From: Arthrobacter sp. Soil762
Lineage (GTDB): Bacteria; Actinomycetota; Actinomycetes; Actinomycetales; Micrococcaceae
DNA length: 64,000 nucleotides
Reading direction: 5' to 3'
Assembly: GCF_001428335.1 (NCBI RefSeq)
Contig: NZ_LMSG01000012.1
Location: forward strand, 565,136-629,135
Shown here: piece after piece, positions 53,695 through 61,886 of the stretch
Layout: the number at the start of each line of letters is the position of its first letter
How positions within the stretch are numbered: position 1 is the stretch's first letter
Notes under the pieces: generated by a model
Databases searched by the model: none
What the model saw: the letters and a program-made list of their open reading frames with translations, nothing else
What the model was told of the DNA's origin: nothing
Made by a program: the position numbers and the translations under genes

Positions 53695-55569
53695 ATGGCT
53701 GAAACTCAAGACACCTCGGCCAATATCGCCCAGTTCGGGACACTACGGCGTTCAAAATCCGGCCGGAAAAGTCTTCGCCGACGACTCGTGGTCGCGCTGG
53801 CCTCATCAGGAGGCATCTCTCTCATTGCGGTGTCGGGTGCAGCATGGCTGGGAAGCAAAGCCTCAGAGATAAACTCCGAACTCACTACGGCGGCCCACCT
53901 GATCCCCTCCCTTAAAGAGGAGATAGCTGCTAACAACGCCGTTGGGGCTGCGGCCACAGTTAATGAACTTCTCATCCACACGGCCACGGCGAAACAGGCC
54001 GCTGACGACCCTCTCTGGACCTTGGCGTCGACCTTGCCAGGGCTTGGGTCAAACTTCAGCGCCGTCGCCGAGGTTGCCCGATCTGCCGACGATGTGGCCA
54101 ACCTCGGCCTCGCCCCGCTCGTAAAGGTCTACAGCTCCCTCAATTGGGAAACGCTTCTCCCCAGTGCCTCAGGTACTGATCTGGAACCGCTGAGATCAGC
54201 CTCGCCAAGAATTTCTGGGGCAGCCCATGCCGTGCGGCTGTCAGCGGACAGGCTGCGTCAGATCGATACCACGAAGCTGGTGCCTCAAGTGGCCGACCCT
54301 TTGACTACTGCGAGAGATCAACTGCAGGACCTCACCGGGGCTCTCGACGCCGCCGCCAACGCCTCGAACATTGCCCCTGGAATGCTCGGCGCGCAAACAC
54401 CACGCAACTACCTCCTCATCATCCAGAACAATGCCGAGACTAGGGCCTCTGGCGGCATACCTGGAGCGCTTGCCGTTCTCAGCCTCGACAAGGGAAGTCT
54501 GACGCTCGGCTCACAAAGCAGCGCGAGTGATATCGGTATCATGTCCCCAATAGTGCCTTTGGACCCCCAGCAACAACAGATCTACTCCGGGCGCATGGGC
54601 AAGTTCATGCAAGATGTAAATCTCACACCTGACTTTCCAACAGCAGCCAGCACCGCTCAGGCCATGTGGGAGAGAAAGTCCGGACAGCGCGTTGACGGTG
54701 TGATCTCCATTGACCCGGTGGCATTGGGATACATCCTGGACGCTACCGGCCCTGTGAGGATCACGAATCCGGAACTCGTGGAACTCGCGTCCGTAGGCTT
54801 GCCCACAGAGCTGTCCGGTAAGAACGTCGTCCAGACCTTGCTCTCTGACGTATATGCCAAGATCGATCGGCCCGCTCTCCAAGATGTCTACTTCGCCGGT
54901 GTTGCTCAAGAAATTTTTGCAGCCCTGTCGAACGGAAAGGGAAACGCAAAGGGCCTAATCGAAGGGCTGACGCGCGGTACCAACGAGGGACGTGTTCTAG
55001 TCTGGTCCGGAGTGCCAGCCGAACAGTCTGTCATAGCCAAGTACGCTGTCAGCGGATCCATTGCTGGACCAAGCGTTGCCCCAGCCCAATTTGGTGTCTA
55101 CTTCAACGACGGCACCGGCGCAAAGATGGATTACCACGTCAAGCGAACTGTTCAGCTTGTGAAGGAATGCGCGCAGTACGGGTACAAGCAAACCACCGTT
55201 CGCGTTACGAGCACAAACACTGCCTCGGCCGACGCCGCAACGTCGCTCCCGGCCTACGTCACCGGTGGTGGCGCTTTCGGTGTTCCCGCCGGATCAGTTC
55301 AAACCAACATCGTGGCGTACGGTCCTGTCCAAGCAAACGTAGAAACTGCCAAAGTCGACGGTCAGAGAACTGACTTCGCTCCATACGTCCACAGCAACAG
55401 GCCCGTGGGCGTTCTGGCCATTAGGCTCGCGCCAGGCGAAAGCCGCACTGTGGAGTTCACTTTCGGGAAGATTGTGCAACACACCGAACCTACCGTCGTT
55501 GTCACGCCCACTGTCCAAGCAGTCAAAGATGTGATCTTGCCCACAAAGAATTCCTCATGTGGACAGTAA
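53695..55569 (+). CDS. DUF4012-family membrane-anchored extracellular protein
   Basis: 624 residues from the ATG at 53695, two bases after ugd. A basic cytoplasmic head (SKSGRKSLRRRL), one membrane segment at about 35-56, then a large extracellular region. The DUF4012 core has NYLLIIQNNAETRASGGIPG, then VDGVISIDPVALGYILDATG and VQTLLSDVYAKIDRP. DUF4012 proteins occur beside actinobacterial polysaccharide loci and are distantly like LytR-CpsA-Psr enzymes in setting; the molecular role is not known. It may assist attachment or presentation of the glycan (inference). Confidence 0.85.
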   Translation: MAETQDTSANIAQFGTLRRSKSGRKSLRRRLVVALASSGGISLIAVSGAAWLGSKASEINSELTTAAHLIPSLKEEIAANNAVGAAATVNELLIHTATAKQAADDPLWTLASTLPGLGSNFSAVAEVARSADDVANLGLAPLVKVYSSLNWETLLPSASGTDLEPLRSASPRISGAAHAVRLSADRLRQIDTTKLVPQVADPLTTARDQLQDLTGALDAAANASNIAPGMLGAQTPRNYLLIIQNNAETRASGGIPGALAVLSLDKGSLTLGSQSSASDIGIMSPIVPLDPQQQQIYSGRMGKFMQDVNLTPDFPTAASTAQAMWERKSGQRVDGVISIDPVALGYILDATGPVRITNPELVELASVGLPTELSGKNVVQTLLSDVYAKIDRPALQDVYFAGVAQEIFAALSNGKGNAKGLIEGLTRGTNEGRVLVWSGVPAEQSVIAKYAVSGSIAGPSVAPAQFGVYFNDGTGAKMDYHVKRTVQLVKECAQYGYKQTTVRVTSTNTASADAATSLPAYVTGGGAFGVPAGSVQTNIVAYGPVQANVETAKVDGQRTDFAPYVHSNRPVGVLAIRLAPGESRTVEFTFGKIVQHTEPTVVVTPTVQAVKDVILPTKNSSCGQ

Positions 55570-55746
55570 TCGTGGACTGCGTATTAACACTATGTAAACC
55601 AATTGGATTGAGATTGCTGGCCACCGGAAGTGGATGGTATCGTCTTTGTGGGATATACATCCGGGATTTCCGCACAGGTCTCATGCGGAGAGGAATCCTC
55701 CTCAATTCGGATACATCAAAAACTTAACGTCTCCGGGGGGACAACG

Positions 55747-56337
55747 ATGAAAAAAACACTCGCAGCACTCGCACTTGCAGGCTCAATTGCACTTATCGGC
55801 TCACCCGCCGTTGCCGCCGAATACCCGGCTCTCCCGCCTCAGGCTGCTGTTTCTGACGGCACTGTGGGCCCGGGCGAAGACTTCGTCTTCCGCGGCCAGG
55901 GATTCCTTGCCGGCGAACCCCTGATCATCACCGTTACACCGGGTAACCCGCCCGCAGCCGGCGGCGCCAACATCGCCGGTGGTACCTCTTTCTCGGCCAA
56001 GATCCCTGTCTTCCTTGCACCCCAGACGTTCAACACAACTGCTGACGCTCAGGGTGCAATCGTTTTCCCGCTCTCGCTCGGTGAAGCGGGCACCTACTCC
56101 ATCACCGCTACGGGTACTATTTCAGGCGTGACCGTCGGCCCCGTAACCGTTGCAGTGGACCCGACCTTTGCCAGCAACGGCGCGCCTTTGTCCAACACCG
56201 GTGGCGCACCGCTGGCCAACACCGGCGCTGATTCCGGCCTGATCCTCTGGACGCTGGTTGGCGCAGGCGCACTGGCCGCAGGCGCAGCCTCAGTGGTTGT
56301 TGTTCGCCGCCGCGCAAAGAACGAGGTTGCTGCCTAA
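55747..56337 (+). CDS. Sortase-anchored cell-wall protein (LAXTG type)
   Basis: 196 residues from the ATG at 55747, with CCGGGGGGAC upstream. Signal peptide MKKTLAALALAGSIALIGSP, cleaved after AVAA. An Ig-like beta domain covers about 40-150 (GEDFVFRGQGFLAGEPLIIT). The C terminus has two candidate motifs in tandem, PLSNTG and PLANTG, then a hydrophobic stretch (LILWTLVGAGALAAGAASVV) and RRRAKNEVAA. LAXTG is the motif used by class E sortases. A strong terminator follows. Expressed separately from the genes upstream (177-base gap). Confidence 0.88.
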   Translation: MKKTLAALALAGSIALIGSPAVAAEYPALPPQAAVSDGTVGPGEDFVFRGQGFLAGEPLIITVTPGNPPAAGGANIAGGTSFSAKIPVFLAPQTFNTTADAQGAIVFPLSLGEAGTYSITATGTISGVTVGPVTVAVDPTFASNGAPLSNTGGAPLANTGADSGLILWTLVGAGALAAGAASVVVVRRRAKNEVAA

Positions 56338-56360
56338 CCGCAGCACTCACCAGCACCAAC

Positions 56361-56404
56361 GAGGGTGGGTGGTTCTCCGGGAAACCGGAGAACCACCCAC
56401 CCTC
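56361..56404 (+). terminator. Perfect 20-bp stem terminator
   Basis: GAGGGTGGGTGGTTCTCCGG and its exact complement flank a GAAA tetraloop, starting 24 bases after the LAXTG gene stop. Confidence 0.85.
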
Positions 56405-56414
56405 TGCGTTTAAG

Positions 56415-56460
56415 GGTTTCGACAGGTACAACCACTGAGCTGACGGGCTGAACCACCGGT
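56415..56460. repeat. TTTCGACAGGCTCAACCACC-type repeat, intergenic
   Basis: GGTTTCGACAGGTACAACC and GACGGGCTGAACCACCGG, a diverged tandem pair, just after the terminator. Confidence 0.65.
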
Positions 56461-56480
56461 CTGTGGTATCTATAAGAACT

Positions 56481-56627
56481 ATGGGGAGACATTGGCGCAG
56501 AACACCGTGGGAGTTCGATTTCTCTGTTCCACTCCCTCGACCTCAGGCGCTCCTCTACATACTTCTCGCAGTGCTTGCCGTAGCCGCCCTGGGAATGGCC
56601 ACTCTTGCCCTGCTGAGAACCACCTGA
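56481..56627 (+). CDS. 48-residue single-span membrane protein
   Basis: MGRHWRRTPWEFDF, then a hydrophobic segment LLYILLAVLAVAALGMATLA, ending LLRTT and a stop. Basic head inside, one membrane helix. TATAAG lies about four bases before the ATG, so translation may be leaderless. It precedes vanZ by seven bases and could be co-transcribed. Function unknown. Confidence 0.55.
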   Translation: MGRHWRRTPWEFDFSVPLPRPQALLYILLAVLAVAALGMATLALLRTT

Positions 56628-56634
56628 GGGTGTC

Positions 56635-57081
56635 TTGAGAGGCCCCGGTAACCCGAGGTTCTGGCGCGTTGTTCTGATGACCATGCTGGTGCCGCTGGCC
56701 TTGGTGGCATTTTGGCCAAGCCCTGTCGATGAGCCAGTGAAGGGCGAACTAGCCAGCGTCCTGAAATTCCTCCACGCCCACGGAATTCCTGCGTGGTTCA
56801 ACTACAAATTCGTCGAAGCATCCGCCAATGTAGCGCTCTTTATTCCGCTCGGCGCGGTGGCAGCCCTGGCCTATCCGAAAAAGCACTGGTGGCACATCGG
56901 AATTCTGGGGTTGCTCTTCTCAGGCTGCATTGAGCTGGGCCAGCTGCTGTTTCTTCACAATCGGTTCGCGAGCCTGCTGGATCTTGTCACAAACACAGGA
57001 GGCGCTGTATTAGGCGCTGTGCTGGCCGCTGCGGCCCTTAAGCGCCTATGGGCCCGCCGATGTTCAGCGGCAGGCCCGTAG
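56635..57081 (+). CDS. VanZ-family membrane protein
   Basis: 148 residues starting at TTG with GAGGGTG upstream. Four membrane segments: VVLMTMLVPLALVAFWP, NVALFIPLGAVAALAYP, IGILGLLFSGCIELGQLL and LVTNTGGAVLGAVLAAA. VanZ family markers are NVALFIPLG, GCIELGQL and DLVTNTGGAVLG. Some VanZ proteins give low-level glycopeptide resistance by altering the envelope; here its neighbours suggest an envelope role. Confidence 0.85.
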   Translation: MRGPGNPRFWRVVLMTMLVPLALVAFWPSPVDEPVKGELASVLKFLHAHGIPAWFNYKFVEASANVALFIPLGAVAALAYPKKHWWHIGILGLLFSGCIELGQLLFLHNRFASLLDLVTNTGGAVLGAVLAAAALKRLWARRCSAAGP

Positions 57082-57103
57082 GGCGTCACGAAAGCGTCAG
57101 ACG

Positions 57104-57994
57104 TCAGCCGACAAAAGCTTTCAGCCAGGTCTTCAGGTCCTCGCCGAACTCCACTCGCTCGGAAGCCAGCGTGATGACTGCCTTGAGGTAGCTCAGCTTG
57201 TCGCCGGTATCGTAGCGGCGGCCTTTGAAGACCACGCCGTACACGCCCGAGCCTTCACCCTCACCGGCGGCAAGGGTCTGGAGCGCATCGGTTAGCTGGA
57301 TCTCCCCGCCGCGGCCGGGTTCTGTGTTCTCCAGAACGCCGAAGACCGACGGGTGCAGTACGTACCGGCCGATGACGGCCAGGTTGGACGGCGCCTCGTC
57401 CGCGGCCGGCTTTTCCACAAGGCTGTTCACGCGGACGTAGTCCTCGCCCTCAATGGCCGTGATGTCAGCACACCCGTACGCACTGATCTCTGAGGGGTCC
57501 ACCTCGATCAGTGCGATGACCGAACCGCCCGTCTTCTGCTGCACCTCCATCATGGTGGTGAGGAGGGTCTCGGACTCATCGATGAGGTCGTCGCCCAACA
57601 GCACAGCGAAGGGCTCGTTGCCTACATGCTGGCTGGCGCACAGCACCGCGTGGCCCAGACCCTTGGCCTCGCCCTGGCGGACGTAGTGGATAGGACCAAG
57701 ATCAGAGGCCTCGTGGACCAGGTCCAGGCGACCCTGATCGCCCTTCAGCTCCAGCGCGCGCTCCAGGCCGGGTTCACGGTCGAAGTGGTCCTCAAGGGCG
57801 CGCTTGCTGCGCCCCGTGATCATCAAAATGTCGTCGAGGCCGGCCTTGACGGCTTCCTCCACGACGTACTGGATGGCCGGGCGGTCAACCACCGGCAACA
57901 TTTCCTTCGGCATCGCCTTAGTGGCGGGCAGGAAGCGCGTCCCCAGGCCGGCAGCAGGAATGACGGCTTTTGTAATAGATTTCCCCATTGTCAT
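57104..57994 (-). CDS. galU: UTP-glucose-1-phosphate uridylyltransferase
   Basis: 296 residues. Nucleotidyltransferase signature KAVIPAAGLGTRFLPATKAM, KEMLPVVDRPAIQYVVEEAV, LLGDDLIDE and VEKPAADEAPSNLAVIGRYV. Makes UDP-glucose, feeding GalE and Ugd and so the surface glycan. It converges on vanZ. Downstream of the paa genes in direction of transcription, separated from the hydratase by repeat copies. Confidence 0.94.
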   Translation of the reverse strand: MTMGKSITKAVIPAAGLGTRFLPATKAMPKEMLPVVDRPAIQYVVEEAVKAGLDDILMITGRSKRALEDHFDREPGLERALELKGDQGRLDLVHEASDLGPIHYVRQGEAKGLGHAVLCASQHVGNEPFAVLLGDDLIDESETLLTTMMEVQQKTGGSVIALIEVDPSEISAYGCADITAIEGEDYVRVNSLVEKPAADEAPSNLAVIGRYVLHPSVFGVLENTEPGRGGEIQLTDALQTLAAGEGEGSGVYGVVFKGRRYDTGDKLSYLKAVITLASERVEFGEDLKTWLKAFVG

Positions 57995-58042
57995 AGGTGA
58001 ACTCTATAAAATCGTTGGGGGAAACTGGCAATTGAGTGATTT

Positions 58043-58107
58043 GATTTCGACAGTCTCGACGGGCTCGACCACCGGACCTTTGGTTTCGACAGGCTCGATC
58101 ACCGGCC
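58043..58107. repeat. TTTCGACAGGCTCAACCACC-type repeats between hydratase and galU
   Basis: Two or three units in direct array: ATTTCGACAGTCTCGACGGG, then CTCGACCACCGG, and GGTTTCGACAGGCTCGATC followed by ACCGG. They start within the 3' end of the hydratase gene or next to it and fill most of the 104-base gap. Confidence 0.75.
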
Positions 58108-58881
58108 ACCGAACTGCGGCTCGCGCTTCTCCTGGAAGGCCCTGAAACCTTCGGCATAGTCCGCGCTCTTGCAGAGGCGCGCCTGCTCGGCGTTTTCCTC
58201 TGCCATGGCGTCCCACAGGCCCAGCCGCTGGTCGCGGATGTGCGCCACAAGGTCCTTGCTCGCTGTGAAAGCGCCAGTGGCCCCTGTGGCAACCTTCGTC
58301 ACAATTTCCCGGGTGTTGTCCAAAAGTTCATCGGCCGGCATCGCCCGGCTGAACATCCCCTGCGCAACGGCCTCCGTGCCGGAGATGAGCTCGGCCGTGT
58401 AGATCAGGTCCAGCGTCCGGTGCATCCCCAGCCGCTCCGTGAAGTACCAGTGCCCGCCCGAATCCAGTGTGGCGCCCAGCTTGGCAAACGGCGAGCCGAA
58501 CTTGGCGTTCTCCGCCACGTAGACCACGTCAGTGGCCAGCAACAGGCCCAGCCCCACCCCCAGGCACGCACCGTGCGCCGCGGCGAAGGTCGGCGCCGGG
58601 AACGCGCTCATCTTCTTCAGCAGCGGCTGCACCAGCCCGCCCAGGTACGCCTCGGCGTCGTCCGTCTCCGGCGTCACGCCCGAAATGTCCCGGCCCGCGC
58701 AGAAGGCGCGGCCCTCTCCCCTGAGCAGCAGCGCCCGCACCTCACCGCGCGAGGCGGCGGCAGCAGCGTCGTCGTACGCCTGAGTTAAATCAGCGAGCGC
58801 CTGCTCGTCCAGGGAGTTCAGCTTGTACGGTGCGTCCAGAACAACTTCGGCGACGTTGTTGGCGATGGAGAGGGAGATCAT
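58099..58881 (-). CDS. paaG: Enoyl-CoA hydratase/isomerase, PaaG-like
   Basis: 260 residues. Crotonase fold: LNSLDEQALADL, GEGRAFCAGRDIS (oxyanion hole), AAHGACLGVGLGLLLATDVV and KFGSPFAKLGATLDSGGHWY, with the Asp of the PaaG/isomerase type near LGATLDSG. It lies seven bases after paaE, so it probably acts on the ring-epoxide of phenylacetyl-CoA (epoxide to oxepin isomerase) or on a later intermediate. Assignment to PaaG rather than PaaF rests on context. Confidence 0.78.
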   Translation of the reverse strand: MISLSIANNVAEVVLDAPYKLNSLDEQALADLTQAYDDAAAAASRGEVRALLLRGEGRAFCAGRDISGVTPETDDAEAYLGGLVQPLLKKMSAFPAPTFAAAHGACLGVGLGLLLATDVVYVAENAKFGSPFAKLGATLDSGGHWYFTERLGMHRTLDLIYTAELISGTEAVAQGMFSRAMPADELLDNTREIVTKVATGATGAFTASKDLVAHIRDQRLGLWDAMAEENAEQARLCKSADYAEGFRAFQEKREPQFGGR

Positions 58882-58888
58882 GGGTTCC

Positions 58889-60130
58889 TTACACGTCGAA
58901 GTCGACTGTTACTTCTTTGCTGGTGGGGTGGCTCTGGCAGGTCAGGACGTACCCCTTGTCCAGTTCATCCTGCTCCAGCGCGTAGTTTTCGTCCATGGTC
59001 ACGGTGCCGGTGACCAGTTTGGCGCGGCAGGTGCCGCACACTCCGCCGGCGCACGCGAACGGCACGTCCGCGCGGACCCGCAGCGCGGCGTTCAGGATCG
59101 ATTCGCGGGCGTGCGTGGGGCTGGCCACGTCGCCCTGCAGGCCGTCCAGCTTGAAGGTGATCTTGTAGGTCTCCTGCGACTCGTCCACCACCACGGGGCG
59201 GCCGGCGTGGCCCTCCGGGCGGTCCGGCTTGCCGCTCGTGAACAGTTCGAACCGCACGTGCTCCGGCTTCACCCCGCGCTCGGCCAGGGTGTCCCGGCAC
59301 AGCTGCACCAGCTCGAACGGCCCGCACAGGAACCACTCGTCCACATCATCCGCGTGGATGGCGGTGCCCAGCAGCTGCTGCAGCTTCCCGGCGTCGATCC
59401 TTCCACTGAGCAGCGGCGCGATCCGCTGCTCGCGGGACAGCACGTGGTGGATGGCCAGCCGCTGCGGGTATTTGTCCTTCAGGTCCGCCAGCTCCTCCAG
59501 GAACATCACGTCCATGGCGGCCTTGTTGGCGTAGATTAGGTCAAAGCGCGTCTCCGGGTTGGCCGCCAGCAGCGTGCGGGCGATCGCGATCACCGGGGTG
59601 ATGCCGCTCCCCGCCGCGATGGCCACAAAGGTGCCCGCCCCCTGGGAGGCGGCCTCCCCCGCGAGCTCCTCCGGGTGGTTCATGGAGTTCATGACGTTCT
59701 GCTCCACGGCCTTGCCGTCCCGGCCGTGCTTGGACACAAACGCGCCCATGGGGCTCATGACGTCCAGGGTGTCCCCCGCCTTCAGTTCCGCGTTGGCCCA
59801 CGTGGAGAACAGCCCGCCCAGGTCCTGCTTCACGGCCACCCGGATCTCGCTGCTGCCGTCCGGAAAACTGCGCGGCTCCGCGCAGATGGAGTAGCTGCGG
59901 CGGATCTCGTGCGGCTCGCCGGTCTCATCCGGGAGGGTGGTGCGCAGGGCCACGTACTGGCCGGGCAGGTAGTCGAACTGGCCGGCGAGCTCTTGGGGCA
60001 CCCCGAACGTCACCTCGATGGCGTCCTCGGTCAGCCTTCTTACCTCCGTCACGGCGAGGGTGTGGAAGGACGGACGACGGCGGCCGCTGGCTAGCGCCGA
60101 TTCGGCGGCGGTCTGGCGCACAACAGGCAT
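58889..60130 (-). CDS. paaE: Phenylacetyl-CoA epoxidase reductase subunit
   Basis: 413 residues. An FNR-type flavin domain (about 20-150, RRSYSICAEPRSF), NAD(P)H domain (GSGITPVIAIARTLLA, WFLCGPFELVQLC), and C-terminal plant-type 2Fe-2S ferredoxin domain with Cys ligands in CAGGVCGTCRAKL and the distal CQSHP. It passes electrons from NADPH to the diiron oxygenase. It has a moderately longer N-terminal tail than E. coli PaaE. Confidence 0.94.
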   Translation of the reverse strand: MPVVRQTAAESALASGRRRPSFHTLAVTEVRRLTEDAIEVTFGVPQELAGQFDYLPGQYVALRTTLPDETGEPHEIRRSYSICAEPRSFPDGSSEIRVAVKQDLGGLFSTWANAELKAGDTLDVMSPMGAFVSKHGRDGKAVEQNVMNSMNHPEELAGEAASQGAGTFVAIAAGSGITPVIAIARTLLAANPETRFDLIYANKAAMDVMFLEELADLKDKYPQRLAIHHVLSREQRIAPLLSGRIDAGKLQQLLGTAIHADDVDEWFLCGPFELVQLCRDTLAERGVKPEHVRFELFTSGKPDRPEGHAGRPVVVDESQETYKITFKLDGLQGDVASPTHARESILNAALRVRADVPFACAGGVCGTCRAKLVTGTVTMDENYALEQDELDKGYVLTCQSHPTSKEVTVDFDV

Positions 60131-60139
60131 GGGGCTTCC

Positions 60140-60661
60140 TTACAGGACTTTGAAGTAGTCGAACGGTTCCAGGCAGTCCTTGCAGGCGTACAGCGCCTTG
60201 CAGGACGTGGAGCCGAACCGGGTGAGCTCCTTGGTGTTCAGGCTGGAGCACTGGGGGCATTTGACGGCCATTTTGAGCCTGATGGGGCCGCTGTGGCCGC
60301 CGGCTGCTGCCATGCCCGACGGCGGCGCGATGCCGTACTCCTTGAGCTTCTGTTTGCCAGCTTCGGTCATCCAGTCCGTGGTCCAGGCCGGGGCGAGCAC
60401 GAGGTCCACCTCTATCGCTTTGTAGCCTCCCTTGGCGAACGCTATTTTCAGGTCGTCGCGGATGGCGTCCATGGCCGGGCAGCCTGAGTACGTCGGGGTG
60501 ATGGTGACTTTTACTTGTCCGTCGGTCACCTGCACGTCGCGGAGGATCCCCAGGTCCTCGATGGTGAGCACGGGGATCTCCGGATCACAGACCGTGGCGG
60601 CGATGTCCCACGCCTGCTGCTGTTGCGTCCGCTCGGGCGCAGCGGTGGCCACGGCGGTCAC
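60140..60661 (-). CDS. paaD: Phenylacetyl-CoA epoxidase maturation subunit
   Basis: 173 residues. A MIP18/DUF59-type N-terminal domain (VCDPEIPVLTIEDLGIL, YSGCPAMDAIRDDL) and a C-terminal zinc-ribbon CPQCSSLNTKELTRFGSTSC, ending KALYACKDCLEPFDYFKVL. PaaD is thought to help iron-cluster assembly for the complex. It overlaps paaC by four bases. Confidence 0.94.
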   Translation of the reverse strand: MTAVATAAPERTQQQQAWDIAATVCDPEIPVLTIEDLGILRDVQVTDGQVKVTITPTYSGCPAMDAIRDDLKIAFAKGGYKAIEVDLVLAPAWTTDWMTEAGKQKLKEYGIAPPSGMAAAGGHSGPIRLKMAVKCPQCSSLNTKELTRFGSTSCKALYACKDCLEPFDYFKVL

Positions 60662-61509
60662 CAGCTCGCTCCGGGATACTCGCGCGCCAGCACCTGCATC
60701 TCGGCGAGGAGGTAACCCAGGTGCTCGGAGTGCCGTCCATGCCGCCCGCCGCCGGGGGCAGCCGGAACGACCGGCACCTCCAGCTCCGCTTCCGCGAGGA
60801 TCTCCCCGGTCAGGCGGTCAAAGTCGGCTTTCAGCGTGGAAGGCGCGACGGCGGCGCCGGTTTCCGTCAGGCGGGTGGTCAGCTCGTCGTCTTGGAAGAG
60901 CTCGGCAACGTAGGGCCACATCTGCTTCAGGCCCTGGATCATCCGGGCGCGGGATTCCTCGGTGCCGCCAGCCAGGCGGAGGACCCACTGGGCGCTGTGG
61001 TCCCGGTGGTAGTCCACTTCCTTCACGGCCTTGGCCGCGATGGCCGCGAGTGTGGCGTCCGTGGACTCGGTAAGCCGGCGGTAGAGCTCGAACTGGTAGT
61101 AGCTCACGATGAACTGGCGGGCGATGGTGGCCGCGAAGTCGCCGTTGGGCTGCTCAAAGATGGCGGCCGACCGGAACTCGTGCTCGCGCCGGAAGTACGC
61201 CAGCTCGTCCTCTGTCTTGTCCCAGGCGCCGCCGGCGTAGGTGAGGAAGCTCCGGGCGTGGCCCAGCTGGTCCAGGGCGATGTTGCCCAGGGCCACGTCC
61301 TCTTCCAGCTCAGGGCCGCGGGAGATCCAATGGCCCAGCCGCTGCGCGAGGATCAGGCCGTCGTCCCCCAAACGCAGCGCGTATTCGGCCACGTCCTCGG
61401 TGGGCTTGGCCAGGCCGGTGCGGACCTCCAGGGCGATGTCCTCCGGGCGCAGGGCGTTGCCCGGGGTGATGCGGGTGGCGGATTCCCCGCCCATGGGTGC
61501 AGAGTTCAC
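60658..61509 (-). CDS. paaC: Phenylacetyl-CoA epoxidase structural subunit
   Basis: 283 residues. Ferritin-like helical protein: RLGDDGLILAQRLGHWISRG, EDVALGNIALDQLGHARSFL, DYHRDHSAQWVLRLAGGTEE and HLGYLLAEMQVLAREYPGASW. It pairs with PaaA in the oxygenase core and lacks a full diiron set. It overlaps paaB by four bases. Confidence 0.95.
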   Translation of the reverse strand: MNSAPMGGESATRITPGNALRPEDIALEVRTGLAKPTEDVAEYALRLGDDGLILAQRLGHWISRGPELEEDVALGNIALDQLGHARSFLTYAGGAWDKTEDELAYFRREHEFRSAAIFEQPNGDFAATIARQFIVSYYQFELYRRLTESTDATLAAIAAKAVKEVDYHRDHSAQWVLRLAGGTEESRARMIQGLKQMWPYVAELFQDDELTTRLTETGAAVAPSTLKADFDRLTGEILAEAELEVPVVPAAPGGGRHGRHSEHLGYLLAEMQVLAREYPGASW

Positions 61510-61886
61510 AGGTGCTTCACCCCTTCACTCTTGGTGTAATACGTGGCATGCCGGTAGTCCTTGCCCTGCGGGGACTCGAAGAACGAACCCTTGGCGTCGG
61601 GATCGCTGGCGGCGATGGCGTCGACCGGGACCACCCAGATGGACACACCCTCGTTGCGGCGGGTGTAGAGGTCGCGGGCGTTGCGCAGGGCCATGGCGGC
61701 ATCCGGCGCGTGCAGGGACCCGGCGTGGACGTGGGAGAGGCCGCGGCTCGACCGGACAAAGACCTCCCACAGGCCCCACGCCCTTTCGGTGGTTGAGCCT
61801 GTCGAAACCTCTGGGGCGTTAGCTGGGGCCACGCCGACAGGGGTCCCCGGCCGAGCTTGCGAGGTTGGGGAGTCGGTGGGGATCAT
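61506..61886 (-). CDS. paaB: Phenylacetyl-CoA epoxidase subunit with repeat-encoded N-terminal extension
   Basis: 126 residues from the ATG at 61886. The conserved PaaB body starts at residue 36 ([20 protein letters not shown]), so about 35 residues are extra. Residues 26-35 ([10 protein letters not shown]) are the translation of the genomic repeat at 61787-61809. Body motifs are complete through [11 protein letters not shown]. PaaB bridges the PaaAC dimers. Its start overlaps the paaA stop (ATGA). Confidence 0.92.
   Translation of the reverse strand: MIPTDSPTSQARPGTPVGVAPANAPEVSTGSTTERAWGLWEVFVRSSRGLSHVHAGSLHAPDAAMALRNARDLYTRRNEGVSIWVVPVDAIAASDPDAKGSFFESPQGKDYRHATYYTKSEGVKHL
61787..61809. 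repeat. TTTCGACAGGCTCAACCACC-type repeat inside paaB
   Basis: CGGTGGTTGAGCCTGTCGAA, continuing ACC, one unit, in frame with the gene and just before the conserved PaaB fold. Confidence 0.8.
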
